A model generated the notes under the pieces. It did no database searches. It was not told the origin of the DNA and saw nothing but the letters and a program-made list of their open reading frames with translations. The position numbers and the translations under genes were made by a program. A DNA stretch of 64,000 nt from CAMDPA01 sp965223035 (GTDB taxonomy: Bacteria; Pseudomonadota; Alphaproteobacteria; Rhizobiales; Hyphomicrobiaceae): positions 4,836,001-4,900,000 of the forward strand of contig OZ244980.1 in assembly GCA_965223035.1 (NCBI GenBank). The letters are read 5' to 3'. Position 1 is the first letter of the stretch. Each line of letters begins with the position of its first letter. Positions 51,453 to 60,612 of the stretch are shown here, in pieces.

Positions 51453-52496
51453 GTGTTCAAACAAATGTCGATGGCGGCCGTTGCCGGCGGCCTGCTGGCC
51501 GCCGGCGCGGTCAGCCCTAGCGCGCTGGCCGTCGAACTCAAGCTTGCGCATTTTGTGACGCCCAAGCATTCGGTGTCCATCTGGCTGGAGCAATGGGCCA
51601 GGGGCCTTGAGAAAAACTCGAACGGCGAGCTCAAGTTCAAGATTTTTCCCGGTGGGCAGATGGGTCCGCCTCCCAAATACTATGATCTGGCGAAGCGCGG
51701 CCAGGCCGACATCGTTTGGTTGGTGCACGGCTTCTCTCCGGGGCTGTTCCCTCTGACCGAATTGTCGAACCTGCCGTACATGTTCGCCAGCGCCGAGGCC
51801 GGCGTGAAAACGCTCAATGAACCGGAGGTGCGCAGCTACCTCGATAAGGAGCACAAGTCGGTGGTGCCGCTCTTGTTGATGGCCCACCAACCCGGCGTGA
51901 TCCATACGGCGCGCAAACCCGTGCGCACCATCGAGGACCTTAAGGGCACGCGCATGCGCTTTTCCTCGGCCACCATCAAAGAACTGATCGCAAAACTCGG
52001 CGCCACACCGGTCGGCATGCCGCCGACCCAGATTGCCGATTCGCTACAAAAGGGTACGCTCGACGGCGCCTTCATCGACTACGGCGGCGCCGGAATCGCC
52101 TTCAAGATGGGGCCGGTTACAAAGTACACGACCGAAATCTATGCCTTTTCCTCTTCGTTCTGCATTTGCATGAATGAGCGCAAGTTCAAATCACTGCCGA
52201 AAAACCTGCAAACCATGATCCGCGAGTCCATGAAGGGCGTGGAAAAAGAGGTCGGGCATGCCTGGGACAAGCTCGATCCACTCGGCAAAAAATTGATGAT
52301 GAAGGCCGGCATGACTCCGATCCGGCTCAGCGCCGCTGAGGACAAGCGCTTCCGTGCCGTGGGTGCGCAGGTGGCGGAAGAGCAGGTCGCTCGCTTGGCA
52401 AAACGTGGGCTTCCCGCCAAGCAGGTTTACGCCGTAATCAAGAAATATGCCGACCAGCACAACGCCACATCGCGCAACTTCTGGAACGAGAAGTAG
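51453..52496 (+). CDS. dctP: TRAP transporter DctP-type solute receptor
   Basis: A 347-residue periplasmic receptor. A signal peptide ends near PSALAVELKLA. FKIFPGGQMGPPPKYYDLAK and DIVWLVHGFSPGLFPLTELS follow, then GTRMRFSSATIKELIAKLGA containing the carboxylate-binding arginine. VGMPPTQIADSLQKGTLDGA is the family's other core block. GTG start with GGGAGG eight bases upstream. First gene of a complete dctP-Q-M operon. The substrate is probably an organic acid or related carboxylate. Confidence 0.93.
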   Translation: MFKQMSMAAVAGGLLAAGAVSPSALAVELKLAHFVTPKHSVSIWLEQWARGLEKNSNGELKFKIFPGGQMGPPPKYYDLAKRGQADIVWLVHGFSPGLFPLTELSNLPYMFASAEAGVKTLNEPEVRSYLDKEHKSVVPLLLMAHQPGVIHTARKPVRTIEDLKGTRMRFSSATIKELIAKLGATPVGMPPTQIADSLQKGTLDGAFIDYGGAGIAFKMGPVTKYTTEIYAFSSSFCICMNERKFKSLPKNLQTMIRESMKGVEKEVGHAWDKLDPLGKKLMMKAGMTPIRLSAAEDKRFRAVGAQVAEEQVARLAKRGLPAKQVYAVIKKYADQHNATSRNFWNEK

Positions 52497-52500
52497 TCCG

Positions 52501-53022
52501 ATGCGCGTGGTTTCGGCGCGCGCCGTGGAGCGGCTGCTCGGACTGGCAGCCGCGGCCATTCTGCTGTTCATGATGCTCTACACCACCTACGCCGTAGCCA
52601 GTCGTCAATTCTTCGACGCCCCCTTGCTTGGCGTGATCGACATCATGGAACTGGCGCTCGTCACGTTCATCTTCGTGGCGATGCCCGGGGTGTTCTTGCG
52701 AGACGAAAATGTGACGGTCGATGTGGTGGACAGCGTGGTTCCCGCCGCGACCGTCACGGTGTTGCGTTATGTCGCGTGGCTGATCGCCTTGGCGTTTCTC
52801 GGGATCTCGCTTTACGCGATGATCCCCGCAGCGATGGACAAGTATGAGTCCTACGAAGTCACCATGACGATCGGAATTCATAAGTTCATTCATTGGGTGC
52901 CAATCTTATTCGGCTTCGCCGGCGCGTTGTTGGCAACCGTCTGGGTGATCTTCAAGGGGCCGGTGCGCGACCCGGCGGCGACAGATGGCGTCGATGACAC
53001 AGGCAAAACGACTGGCGGCTGA
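52501..53022 (+). CDS. dctQ: TRAP transporter small permease DctQ
   Basis: A 173-residue protein with four hydrophobic segments: AAAAILLFMMLYTTYAVASR, IMELALVTFIFVAMPGVFL, LRYVAWLIALAFLGISLY and IHWVPILFGFAGALLATVWV. The block ASRQFFDAPLLG lies after the first helix, as in DctQ. It starts four bases after dctP and is followed by dctM. Confidence 0.92.
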   Translation: MRVVSARAVERLLGLAAAAILLFMMLYTTYAVASRQFFDAPLLGVIDIMELALVTFIFVAMPGVFLRDENVTVDVVDSVVPAATVTVLRYVAWLIALAFLGISLYAMIPAAMDKYESYEVTMTIGIHKFIHWVPILFGFAGALLATVWVIFKGPVRDPAATDGVDDTGKTTGG

Positions 53023-53060
53023 CCGATGCTGCAACGCCCTCGCTCACGGCAGAGTTTCCC

Positions 53061-54365
53061 ATGAGTCCTGAGATTATCGGCCTGACCGCAATGGCCGGAT
53101 TGTTCGCGCTCATCATGCTGCGGGTCCCGGTGGCGATCGCCATGGGGGTGGTCGGCTTGTTGGGTTACGCGGCGATCGATGGCTGGGAAACGGCGATCGC
53201 GACGGCGGCCTCGACGCCCTATGATCTGCACCAGCGCTACGCGTTGACCGTGGTCCCACTGTTCATCCTGATGGGCGTCGTGGCCTCCAAGGCCGGTATG
53301 TCACGCGAGCTGTACCAGGCCGCCAACGCGATATTCAGCGGCGTTCGCGGTGCGTTGGCGATGGGAACGGTGGGCGCGTGCGCAGGCTTCGGCGCGATTT
53401 GTGGCTCCTCGATCGCGACCGCAGCCACCATGGCGCGGGTGGCGATCCCGGAGATGCGTCAACACGGCTATGCGGAGCAGTTGGCGACCGGCGTGGTCGC
53501 CTCGGCCGGCATCCTGGGCGTTTTGATCCCGCCCTCGGTCGTGCTTGTGGTGTACGCCATCATCGCCGAGCAAGGCGTACCCCAACTGTTCGCAGCGGCG
53601 CTGTTTCCGGGTCTGCTGGGCGCACTGCTTCATCTGGTGGTGATCTCGGCTGTGGCCTGGTTTAAGCCGTCGAGCGTGCCGGTAACGCCGAGCATGAATT
53701 TGATGCAGCGGCTGCGCGAATTCTACAAATTCTGGAAGATGGCGTTGCTGTTCGTGATCGCGGTGGGCGGCATCTACTCCGGCTTCATGAGCCCGACGGA
53801 GGCCGCCGCCATCGCCGCGCTGGCAGCCATCCTGATCGCGCTCCTCACCGGAACACTCAACTTTTGTGGGTTGCGCGATGCCTTGGTGGAAACCGTATGG
53901 ACCGCGGCCATGCTGTTCGTGATCGTGGTCGGCGCGTTCTTTTTCTCCTATTTCATTGCGCTGACACAATTACCCAATGCGATCACCAATTTCTTTGAAG
54001 GCCTCGATTTGCCGCCGTTCGCGATCATTTTGCTGATCGTCGCGTTTTATGTGCTGCTTGGTTTTTTTCTCGATGCGATCAGCATGATCCTGATTACCGT
54101 GCCCGTGTTCTTGCCGTTGGCCGAGGCCGTCGGCTACAGCGGGATCTGGTTCGGCATCTTGGTGTTGGTATCCGTCGAGGTCGGCATGATTACGCCGCCG
54201 GTGGGGCTCAACATTTTTGTCATTCGCTCGCAGGTGCCGGACGTGTCGCTGTTGGACGTCTATCGCGGTGTGTTTCCATTCCTATTCGCCCACTTCGCGC
54301 TGATCGCGCTGTTGCTGTTGGCCCCGCAGATTGCACTGTGGTTGCCGAGCGTGTTGTACATGTGA
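53061..54365 (+). CDS. dctM: TRAP transporter large permease DctM
   Basis: A 434-residue permease with about 12 membrane segments. RVPVAIAMGVVGLLGYAAID, VPLFILMGVVASKAGMSREL, GAICGSSIATAATMARVAIP and GVLIPPSVVLVVYAIIAEQG are the DctM core motifs. LVSVEVGMITPPVGLNIFVI closes the family. Third gene of the operon, full length. Confidence 0.95.
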   Translation: MSPEIIGLTAMAGLFALIMLRVPVAIAMGVVGLLGYAAIDGWETAIATAASTPYDLHQRYALTVVPLFILMGVVASKAGMSRELYQAANAIFSGVRGALAMGTVGACAGFGAICGSSIATAATMARVAIPEMRQHGYAEQLATGVVASAGILGVLIPPSVVLVVYAIIAEQGVPQLFAAALFPGLLGALLHLVVISAVAWFKPSSVPVTPSMNLMQRLREFYKFWKMALLFVIAVGGIYSGFMSPTEAAAIAALAAILIALLTGTLNFCGLRDALVETVWTAAMLFVIVVGAFFFSYFIALTQLPNAITNFFEGLDLPPFAIILLIVAFYVLLGFFLDAISMILITVPVFLPLAEAVGYSGIWFGILVLVSVEVGMITPPVGLNIFVIRSQVPDVSLLDVYRGVFPFLFAHFALIALLLLAPQIALWLPSVLYM

Positions 54366-54411
54366 TCAATGCGGCAGACAGCTGGCATTCGTGGCGGCGC
54401 CGTGCTTGCCC

Positions 54412-54498
54412 GCCTACCGCCCCGCCCGGCTAATGACAACATCGTACCATTGGGTGGCCTGGCGAGCGCGCGATGGTGCCAGCGCACGCTGAAACGCC
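54412..54498. repeat. Family B repeat, diverged (reverse orientation)
   Basis: Read on the minus strand: GGCGTTTCAGCGTGCGCTGG, CACCATCGCGCGCTCG, AGGCCACCCAATGG, then GCCGGGCGGGGCGG. It lies between dctM and the convergent DUF922 gene. Confidence 0.6.
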
Positions 54499-55170
54499 CT
54501 AAAAGGGAAACACTGCGCCTTGCTTGGTACCGTGTCCCGTCGTGCGATCATAGGCGTTTTGCATAGCTTCGCCCTGGCGCATAACCGTTGCCACCCGCTG
54601 CGCCGCCTCGATCTGCAAGGCCGAACAGTCTGAAAAATTCGCAAGCCCGACCAAATCGCGCTCGATGTGGTTGGCGACGCGCAGCGCGATGCGGCCATGC
54701 CCGCGCTCATGCTCGTAAAGGCTCTTGATGTAGCGGTCCCAGCGCGCGCTCAAACGCTTATTCGTCAAATCTCGGTTGGCCCAGCGCGGCAGCGTATAGG
54801 TCGCATGGGCCGTCAACGCGACACCGGTGATGCGGCAGCCGGTGCCGATCGGCTCATGGCATGGCTGCCATTCGATGTGCCAATCGGTGCGGCCAGCAAA
54901 ACGGCGGCGTTGGCCGGAATAATCGACGCTGAACAGCAGCGCCCGACGAAACGCGCGGTCGGCCTCCCGGGCGTCCGCCCCGACGAATTCATAGTGCTTG
55001 ATTTGCTCGACCAACTTCGTGGGCGACGCGCAGCGATTGACGATATCCGTGTTGGCGCGAAAACGATCCGGCAGGTACCAACCGTCATCCGTCAACCGAG
55101 ACCAGCTACCATTCGTTAGAGCCAGCAAAGAAAGCAAACTCAACGCACCAAACGAAGCCTTTAAGCGCAC
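54499..55170 (-). CDS. DUF922 secreted putative Zn-dependent protease
   Basis: A 223-residue exported protein. The GTG start opens a signal peptide (RLKASFGALSLLSLLALTN). YLPDRFRANTDIVN and GCRITGVALTAHATYTLPRW are followed by YIKSLYEHERGHGRIALRVA. There HERGH at 154-158 fits the HExxH zinc motif of the DUF922 family. Proteolysis is predicted from the motif only. Confidence 0.82.
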   Translation of the reverse strand: MRLKASFGALSLLSLLALTNGSWSRLTDDGWYLPDRFRANTDIVNRCASPTKLVEQIKHYEFVGADAREADRAFRRALLFSVDYSGQRRRFAGRTDWHIEWQPCHEPIGTGCRITGVALTAHATYTLPRWANRDLTNKRLSARWDRYIKSLYEHERGHGRIALRVANHIERDLVGLANFSDCSALQIEAAQRVATVMRQGEAMQNAYDRTTGHGTKQGAVFPF

Positions 55171-55289
55171 AGCGTGTCGACCATCTCAACCTGGAAACCC
55201 TAATAGCCAACCCGCGATCGTTACACGCTAAAACCCCCGATAGCGGTCAGGCTGACCATAAACCTGCAGGTAACATGGTCAATGCCAAG

Positions 55290-56123
55290 TTAACGGCCGG
55301 GCAAGACCATCACTTTTGGCTTGGTCGGTAGTGTCGCCCGGGACACGACGATGGTCGGGACCGGATTCTCAACCACCTCATAGCTGGCCCGCGCCCGCTG
55401 GAGAAAACGCTCCAGCCCAAATTCACTAAACATATGCATCGGGATCACGAGTTGTGCCTTCAAGGCTTTGAGAACCTCGAACAGCCCGTCGAGATCAAGC
55501 GTAAAGCCGCCGTCCACCGGCACCATGACGACATCCATCTGACCGATCTGACCGATCTGTTGGGTGGTGAGCGTGTGGTGCAGATGGCCGAGGTGAGCAA
55601 TGCAGAGCCCCGCCACCTCGAAAATGAAAATCGAATTGCCATACTCCTGCGTCTCCCCGGCAAACGTGCGGATATTGGTCGGCACGTTGCGCACCAAAAC
55701 ATCGGCTACACGCAATTGATGATGGGCCGGGCCGCCGTTCGGGTTCCAGCCGCGCAAGACATGCTTGATGCTTGGATCGGGCATTTCGGAATAATGGGTG
55801 TCGTGCGCAATATTCATCGTCGCAATGTCGGGAACCTCCGGTGCCCGGACATAGTCGTTGTAATCGGTGTTGATACTGACGCCTTGCGGGCTGTCGATTT
55901 GAAACGTCGAATGGCCGATGAAGGTAATGCGCGCTTGCCCGGGTTGCAGCTGCGCGAGACGCAGACCGACGCGCTCGAAGAATTGCCCGGTTGGGGCGCT
56001 CGCCATCCCAACGCAGTGCTGCGCCAGCGCCGATGACGCCGCCACGAGACCAGCCGCCAGCAGCGCCAGGGATTGGATCAACAAATACTGAAGACAGCTA
56101 ATGGATCTCGCCGAGCGCTGCAT
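55290..56123 (-). CDS. Secreted MBL-fold metallohydrolase (UlaG-like)
   Basis: A 277-residue protein with an N-terminal signal segment (LLIQSLALLAAGLVAASSAL, then AQH). RITFIGHSTFQIDSPQGVSI, then NTDYND, is the opening of UlaG-type MBL domains. Further ligand motifs are MNIAHDTHYSEM (the usual THxHxDH block altered, with the second His pair reduced), IAHLGHLHHTLT and VIPMHMFSEFG. The altered first motif suggests changed metal binding. GAGGAGG before the ATG gives a strong start. Confidence 0.82.
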   Translation of the reverse strand: MQRSARSISCLQYLLIQSLALLAAGLVAASSALAQHCVGMASAPTGQFFERVGLRLAQLQPGQARITFIGHSTFQIDSPQGVSINTDYNDYVRAPEVPDIATMNIAHDTHYSEMPDPSIKHVLRGWNPNGGPAHHQLRVADVLVRNVPTNIRTFAGETQEYGNSIFIFEVAGLCIAHLGHLHHTLTTQQIGQIGQMDVVMVPVDGGFTLDLDGLFEVLKALKAQLVIPMHMFSEFGLERFLQRARASYEVVENPVPTIVVSRATLPTKPKVMVLPGR

Positions 56124-56223
56124 GACGACCTCCTCACAACGCCAATCACAACGCGATCTTATCGCGCCGTGCCGGTGCTTGTCATCGCCGTGAGAAGTGC
56201 AGCTCGGTTGGGGGGAGCGGCAC

Positions 56224-57453
56224 TCAGGCGCGCTGATCGGCGTCGCTGATCCGCGGCAGGAGCGTCATCGCCAGAATCATCAAGATCACGCTACAGCCGA
56301 TCATGACACCGATCGCGGCGTAGCCAGCACCGAGTTCGACGGCGATGGTGGCGATCACCACCCCACCGATCTGCTGGAACAATCCAAGCCAGGCCGATGC
56401 CTGACCCGCCAGCTGGCCAAACGGACGCATGGCGATTTGGATCGCGTTAGCGTGAGAAAAGCCCAGCCCAATGTAGAACGGCCAGACGCAGGCAAGCACG
56501 ATCAGCGGATGTGGCGCGGATCGCGTCAAGGCCACCAACACGGCAAACGAGCCTAGCACCATCAGCCAGGTGCCCCAGCCAAGCACCACCTCCGGCGCAT
56601 GGCGGCGGGCGAGCCGCGCGGCCAGGAAACTGCCTACGATGTACCCGCCTGAGGCCAGGCCCAGAACGGTGGCGGTGCCAGCTTCCGAGAAGCCCAATGT
56701 GCTGATCATCAAGAACGGCGATGTGGTAAGAAAGGTGAACAGGGCACTGAAATGGATCGTCGCCGCTCCGCTGCCCAGCAGGAAGGCCCGATTGGTGAGG
56801 ATCTTGCCGATGGCGGCGAACGGAGATGAAGCGACCCGGTGACGGGGTTCACCCGCGCCATCTTCGCGTGGGGCCACCAACGTTTCCGGCAGCCGTGCGA
56901 GAAGCGCGACCCAGAGCACCAAGGCGTAGATCAACAAAAGACCCATCGCCCCGCGCCAGCCTGCCCAACCGGCAATGGCCGCAGCGATAAATGGTGCGAC
57001 CAGCGGCGCAACGCCGGTGAGGCCATTGGTGATGGCAAAGGCGCTGGCCGCCCGCGCGGCCGGAAACACGTCACGGATAATCGCACGCGCCAGGATCGGA
57101 CCGCTGGCAACCGCGAGCCCCTGAAAAAATCTGGCAATGCCGAGCATTTCGAGGTTGGTCGCGAAGGTCACAGCGAACGAGGCAAGTATGAACAGCAGCA
57201 CGCCGGCCAGCGCGATCGGGCGCCGGCCATAACGATCCGCCAACACACCGACGAATAGGTGAGCGATGCCGAAGCCGATGGAGAAGCCGGCCATCGTGCG
57301 ATGGACCGCCGGCAGCGACGCGCCGAAAAAATCGGCAACGCGCGGCATCATGATCAGATAAACGTCCATGGCAAACGGCATCAAACCGGCCAAGCCGGCG
57401 GCGAACGCAATGATCGTCGCGCGCGACATGTCGTGATGCTGTGGGGACATCAT
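56224..57453 (-). CDS. MFS efflux transporter (Bcr/CflA type)
   Basis: A 409-residue 12-TM transporter. LAGLMPFAMDVYLIMMPRVA, FGIAHLFVGVLADRYGRRPI (the MFS motif A) and FFQGLAVASGPILARAIIRD (motif C-like) match drug:H+ antiporter-1 family members such as Bcr. Hydrophobic segments continue to the C-terminus. Starts at the tandem ATGs or at MSRATI (57429) are both possible; the ribosome site is unclear. Single gene, divergent from the leucine-catabolic operon. Confidence 0.9.
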   Translation of the reverse strand: MMSPQHHDMSRATIIAFAAGLAGLMPFAMDVYLIMMPRVADFFGASLPAVHRTMAGFSIGFGIAHLFVGVLADRYGRRPIALAGVLLFILASFAVTFATNLEMLGIARFFQGLAVASGPILARAIIRDVFPAARAASAFAITNGLTGVAPLVAPFIAAAIAGWAGWRGAMGLLLIYALVLWVALLARLPETLVAPREDGAGEPRHRVASSPFAAIGKILTNRAFLLGSGAATIHFSALFTFLTTSPFLMISTLGFSEAGTATVLGLASGGYIVGSFLAARLARRHAPEVVLGWGTWLMVLGSFAVLVALTRSAPHPLIVLACVWPFYIGLGFSHANAIQIAMRPFGQLAGQASAWLGLFQQIGGVVIATIAVELGAGYAAIGVMIGCSVILMILAMTLLPRISDADQRA

Positions 57454-57740
57454 GGGGTGGCCAAGCTTGCCGTATCAGGGTTGTAGACCGCGGCGCAGCG
57501 ACAGGCGGGGCAAGGCGGCCGCCCACGTGGATAGCACTTTCCATCGCGACTGGCACGTACTGATCAACATGCCAGCCATGCGCCGATGAGCGTTGCCTAA
57601 TTAACCGGACAGCCCCGCTAGCGTCGGCCGCTTGATGCCAGATGCAAGCCATTTGGCCCGATTGACCACGGTTGCCAACCGGGCATAGTTGCCGGATCCG
57701 CTCCGGCGGTGGCAGCAGTTCGATGGCAGGAGGCTGGCAC

Positions 57741-58904
57741 ATGTTCAACGCGGGCTTACGCTTCGCGCTGGGGGATGATGTTGAGACGCTGCGGGACACC
57801 ATTTTTCGGTTCGCCCGCAACGAGATCGCACCTCGGGCGCGCGAGATCGATGACAGCAATACGTTCCCGGCCGATCTTTGGGCCAAGCTCGGCGGGCTGG
57901 GGCTGTTGGGCATCACCGCATCGCCGGACTACGGCGGCAGCGGCATGAGCTATCTGGCGCACTGCGTGGCGATGGAGGAACTGAGCCGCGCATCGGCCGC
58001 CGTCGGCCTGTCCTACGGCGCCCATTCAAACCTATGCGTCAATCAGATCAATCGGCATGGAACCAGTTCGCAGAAGGTTCGCTATTTGCCGAAACTGTGC
58101 TCCGGCGAGCATGTCGGCGCGCTGGCCATGTCGGAAGCCGGTGCCGGATCCGACGTCGTCTCCATGACACTTCGCGCCGAAAAGCGCAACGACCGCTATC
58201 TGCTAAATGGCACCAAAATGTGGATCACCAATGGTCCGGACGCCGACACGCTGGTGGTCTATGCCAAAACCGACCCCGATGCCGGCCCGCGCGGCATCAC
58301 CGCGTTCGTAATCGAGCGATCGTTCAGCGGGTTTTCGACAGCGCAGAAGCTCGACAAGCTCGGCATGCGTGGCTCCAACACGTGCGAGCTGATATTCGAG
58401 GACTGCGAGGTGCCGTTTGAGAACGTGCTGGGCGAAGAGGGCAAAGGCGTCAACGTCTTGATGTCGGGTCTCGACTATGAGCGGGTCGTGCTGGCGGGCG
58501 GACCGCTCGGCATCATGGCCGCGGCGCTCGATGTCGTTCTGCCGTACGTGCACGAACGGCGGCAATTTGGCCAGGCGATCGGCGAGTTCCAACTGATCCA
58601 GGGCAAGCTCGCCGACATGTACACGACGACCAGTGCTTGCCGCTCCTATGTCTATGCCGTCGCCGCTGCCTGTGATCGCGACGAGACGACGCGCAAAGAT
58701 GCGGCGGGCTGTATCCTTTATGCGGCAGAGAAAGCAACACAGATTGCGCTCGACGCGATTCAGATTCTGGGCGGCAACGGCTATGTCAACGACTATCCGA
58801 CGGGCCGGCTGCTGCGCGATGCCAAGCTCTATGAAATCGGAGCCGGAACCAGCGAGATCCGCCGCATGCTGATCGGGCGAGAGCTGTTCGCGGAGACCGG
58901 CTGA
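57741..58904 (+). CDS. ivd: Isovaleryl-CoA dehydrogenase
   Basis: A 387-residue acyl-CoA dehydrogenase, third step of leucine degradation (isovaleryl-CoA to 3-methylcrotonyl-CoA). ITASPDYGGSGMSYLAHCVA, AMSEAGAGSDVVSM and MWITNGPDADTLVVYAKTD are the FAD/substrate motifs. GLDYERVVLAGGPLGIM carries the Glu at the position used by isovaleryl-specific enzymes, unlike the C-terminal Glu of other acyl-CoA dehydrogenases. CAGGAGG precedes ATG 57741. It leads directly into the carboxylase genes. Confidence 0.94.
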   Translation: MFNAGLRFALGDDVETLRDTIFRFARNEIAPRAREIDDSNTFPADLWAKLGGLGLLGITASPDYGGSGMSYLAHCVAMEELSRASAAVGLSYGAHSNLCVNQINRHGTSSQKVRYLPKLCSGEHVGALAMSEAGAGSDVVSMTLRAEKRNDRYLLNGTKMWITNGPDADTLVVYAKTDPDAGPRGITAFVIERSFSGFSTAQKLDKLGMRGSNTCELIFEDCEVPFENVLGEEGKGVNVLMSGLDYERVVLAGGPLGIMAAALDVVLPYVHERRQFGQAIGEFQLIQGKLADMYTTTSACRSYVYAVAAACDRDETTRKDAAGCILYAAEKATQIALDAIQILGGNGYVNDYPTGRLLRDAKLYEIGAGTSEIRRMLIGRELFAETG

Positions 58905-58905
58905 G

Positions 58906-60513
58906 ATGGCGGTGATCTCATCGAGCGTGCAACCGCGATCGGAGACGTTCAAAACCAATAAGGCCGCGCTCGAGGCTGCGATGGTGCAGGTCGAGGCCGC
59001 GGCGGCGATGGCCATCGCCGGCGGTGGCGACGGCGCCGTTAAGCGCCACATCGCCCGCGGCAAAATGCTACCGCGCGAACGCATCGACCGCTTGATCGAT
59101 CCGGGCTCGCCGTTCCTCGAGGTGGGATTGTTCGCGGCCCACGACATGTACGATGGCGAGGCACCATCGGCGGGGCTGGTCACCGGCGTCGGCCGCATCG
59201 CTGGTCGCGAATGCATGATCGTGGCCAACGATGCGACGGTCAAAGGTGGCACCTATTACCCGATGACCGTCAAAAAGCACCTGCGGGCGCAAGAGATCGC
59301 GGAGGCCAACCGGCTGCCTTGCGTCTATTTGGTGGATTCGGGCGGCGCCAATCTTCCCAATCAAGATGAGGTGTTTCCAGACCGCGACCATTTCGGGCGT
59401 ATCTTTTTCAACCAGGCCAACATGTCGGCCAAAGACATCGCGCAGATCGCGGTGGTGATGGGCTCGTGCACGGCCGGCGGCGCTTACGTGCCGGCGATGG
59501 CCGATGAAGCGATCATCGTCAAACACCAGGGCACGATCTTTTTGGGCGGCCCGCCGCTGGTTAAAGCGGCCACCGGCGAGGTGGTGTCGGCGGAGGACCT
59601 GGGTGGCGGCGACGTGCACACCCGTCTATCGGGTGTCGCCGACCACTTGGCCCGCGACGACGCGCATGCGCTGGCGCTGGCCCGCCGCGCCGTGGCCAAT
59701 CTCAATGCGACGAAGCAGCATGACCTCCAGACGGCGGACCCCGAACCGCCGAGCTGCGATCCCGACGAGTTGCCCGGCCTGATTCCGGCCGATGTGCGCA
59801 CGCCCTATGACGTGCGCGACGTGATCGCCCGCATCGTCGACGGTTCGCGCCTGGACGAATTCAAAGCGCGCTATGGCGCGACGTTGGTGACCGGATTTGC
59901 GCATATCCATGGCATTCCGGTCGGCATTCTGGCCAACAATGGTATTCTGTTCTCTGAAAGTGCGCTCAAGGGCGCGCACTTCATCGAGCTGTGCTGCCAG
60001 CGGCGGATCCCGTTGCTGTTTTTGCAGAACATCACCGGCTTTATGGTCGGGCGCAAATACGAGGCCGGCGGGATCGCCAAGGACGGGGCCAAGCTGGTCA
60101 CCGCGGTGGCGACGGCGCAGGTGCCGAAGGTCACCGTGATCATCGGCGGCTCGTTCGGCGCCGGCAACTATGGCATGTGCGGACGCGCCTATGCGCCGCG
60201 GTTCTTGTGGATCTGGCCCAATGCGCGGATCTCGGTGATGGGCGGCGAGCAGGCGGCCGGCGTGTTGGCCACGGTGCGGCGAGAAGGGCTTGAACGCCGC
60301 GGCGAAAGCTGGAGCGATGCGGCGGAGGCCGCCTTCAAGCAACCGATCATCGACCAGTTCGAGCACCAGGGCCATCCGCTGTACGCCTCGGCCCGGCTAT
60401 GGGATGATGGCATCATCGATCCACGCCAAACCCGCGACGTGGTGGCGCTGTCCCTGTCAGCCGCGCTCAACGCGCCGATACCCAACACCCGGTTTGGCGT
60501 CTTCAGAATGTGA
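58906..60513 (+). CDS. mccB: Methylcrotonyl-CoA carboxylase, carboxyltransferase subunit
   Basis: A 535-residue carboxyltransferase of the biotin-dependent 3-methylcrotonyl-CoA carboxylase. ARGKMLPRERIDRLIDPGSP, YLVDSGGANLPNQDEVFPDR, VMGSCTAGGAYVPAMADEAI and ITGFMVGRKYEAGGIAKDGA are typical, as is GGSFGAGNYGMCGRAYAPRF. It starts one base after the dehydrogenase stop codon, so translation is coupled. Confidence 0.96.
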   Translation: MAVISSSVQPRSETFKTNKAALEAAMVQVEAAAAMAIAGGGDGAVKRHIARGKMLPRERIDRLIDPGSPFLEVGLFAAHDMYDGEAPSAGLVTGVGRIAGRECMIVANDATVKGGTYYPMTVKKHLRAQEIAEANRLPCVYLVDSGGANLPNQDEVFPDRDHFGRIFFNQANMSAKDIAQIAVVMGSCTAGGAYVPAMADEAIIVKHQGTIFLGGPPLVKAATGEVVSAEDLGGGDVHTRLSGVADHLARDDAHALALARRAVANLNATKQHDLQTADPEPPSCDPDELPGLIPADVRTPYDVRDVIARIVDGSRLDEFKARYGATLVTGFAHIHGIPVGILANNGILFSESALKGAHFIELCCQRRIPLLFLQNITGFMVGRKYEAGGIAKDGAKLVTAVATAQVPKVTVIIGGSFGAGNYGMCGRAYAPRFLWIWPNARISVMGGEQAAGVLATVRREGLERRGESWSDAAEAAFKQPIIDQFEHQGHPLYASARLWDDGIIDPRQTRDVVALSLSAALNAPIPNTRFGVFRM

Positions 60514-60612
60514 AGCAGGACCAAGCCGATGCCACCTCGCCACGCTCCTGCAACCGATCAACCCGCCTGTCGTGCAACGCCTCCGACGCAACCCATCAGC
60601 TGACACGCAACC

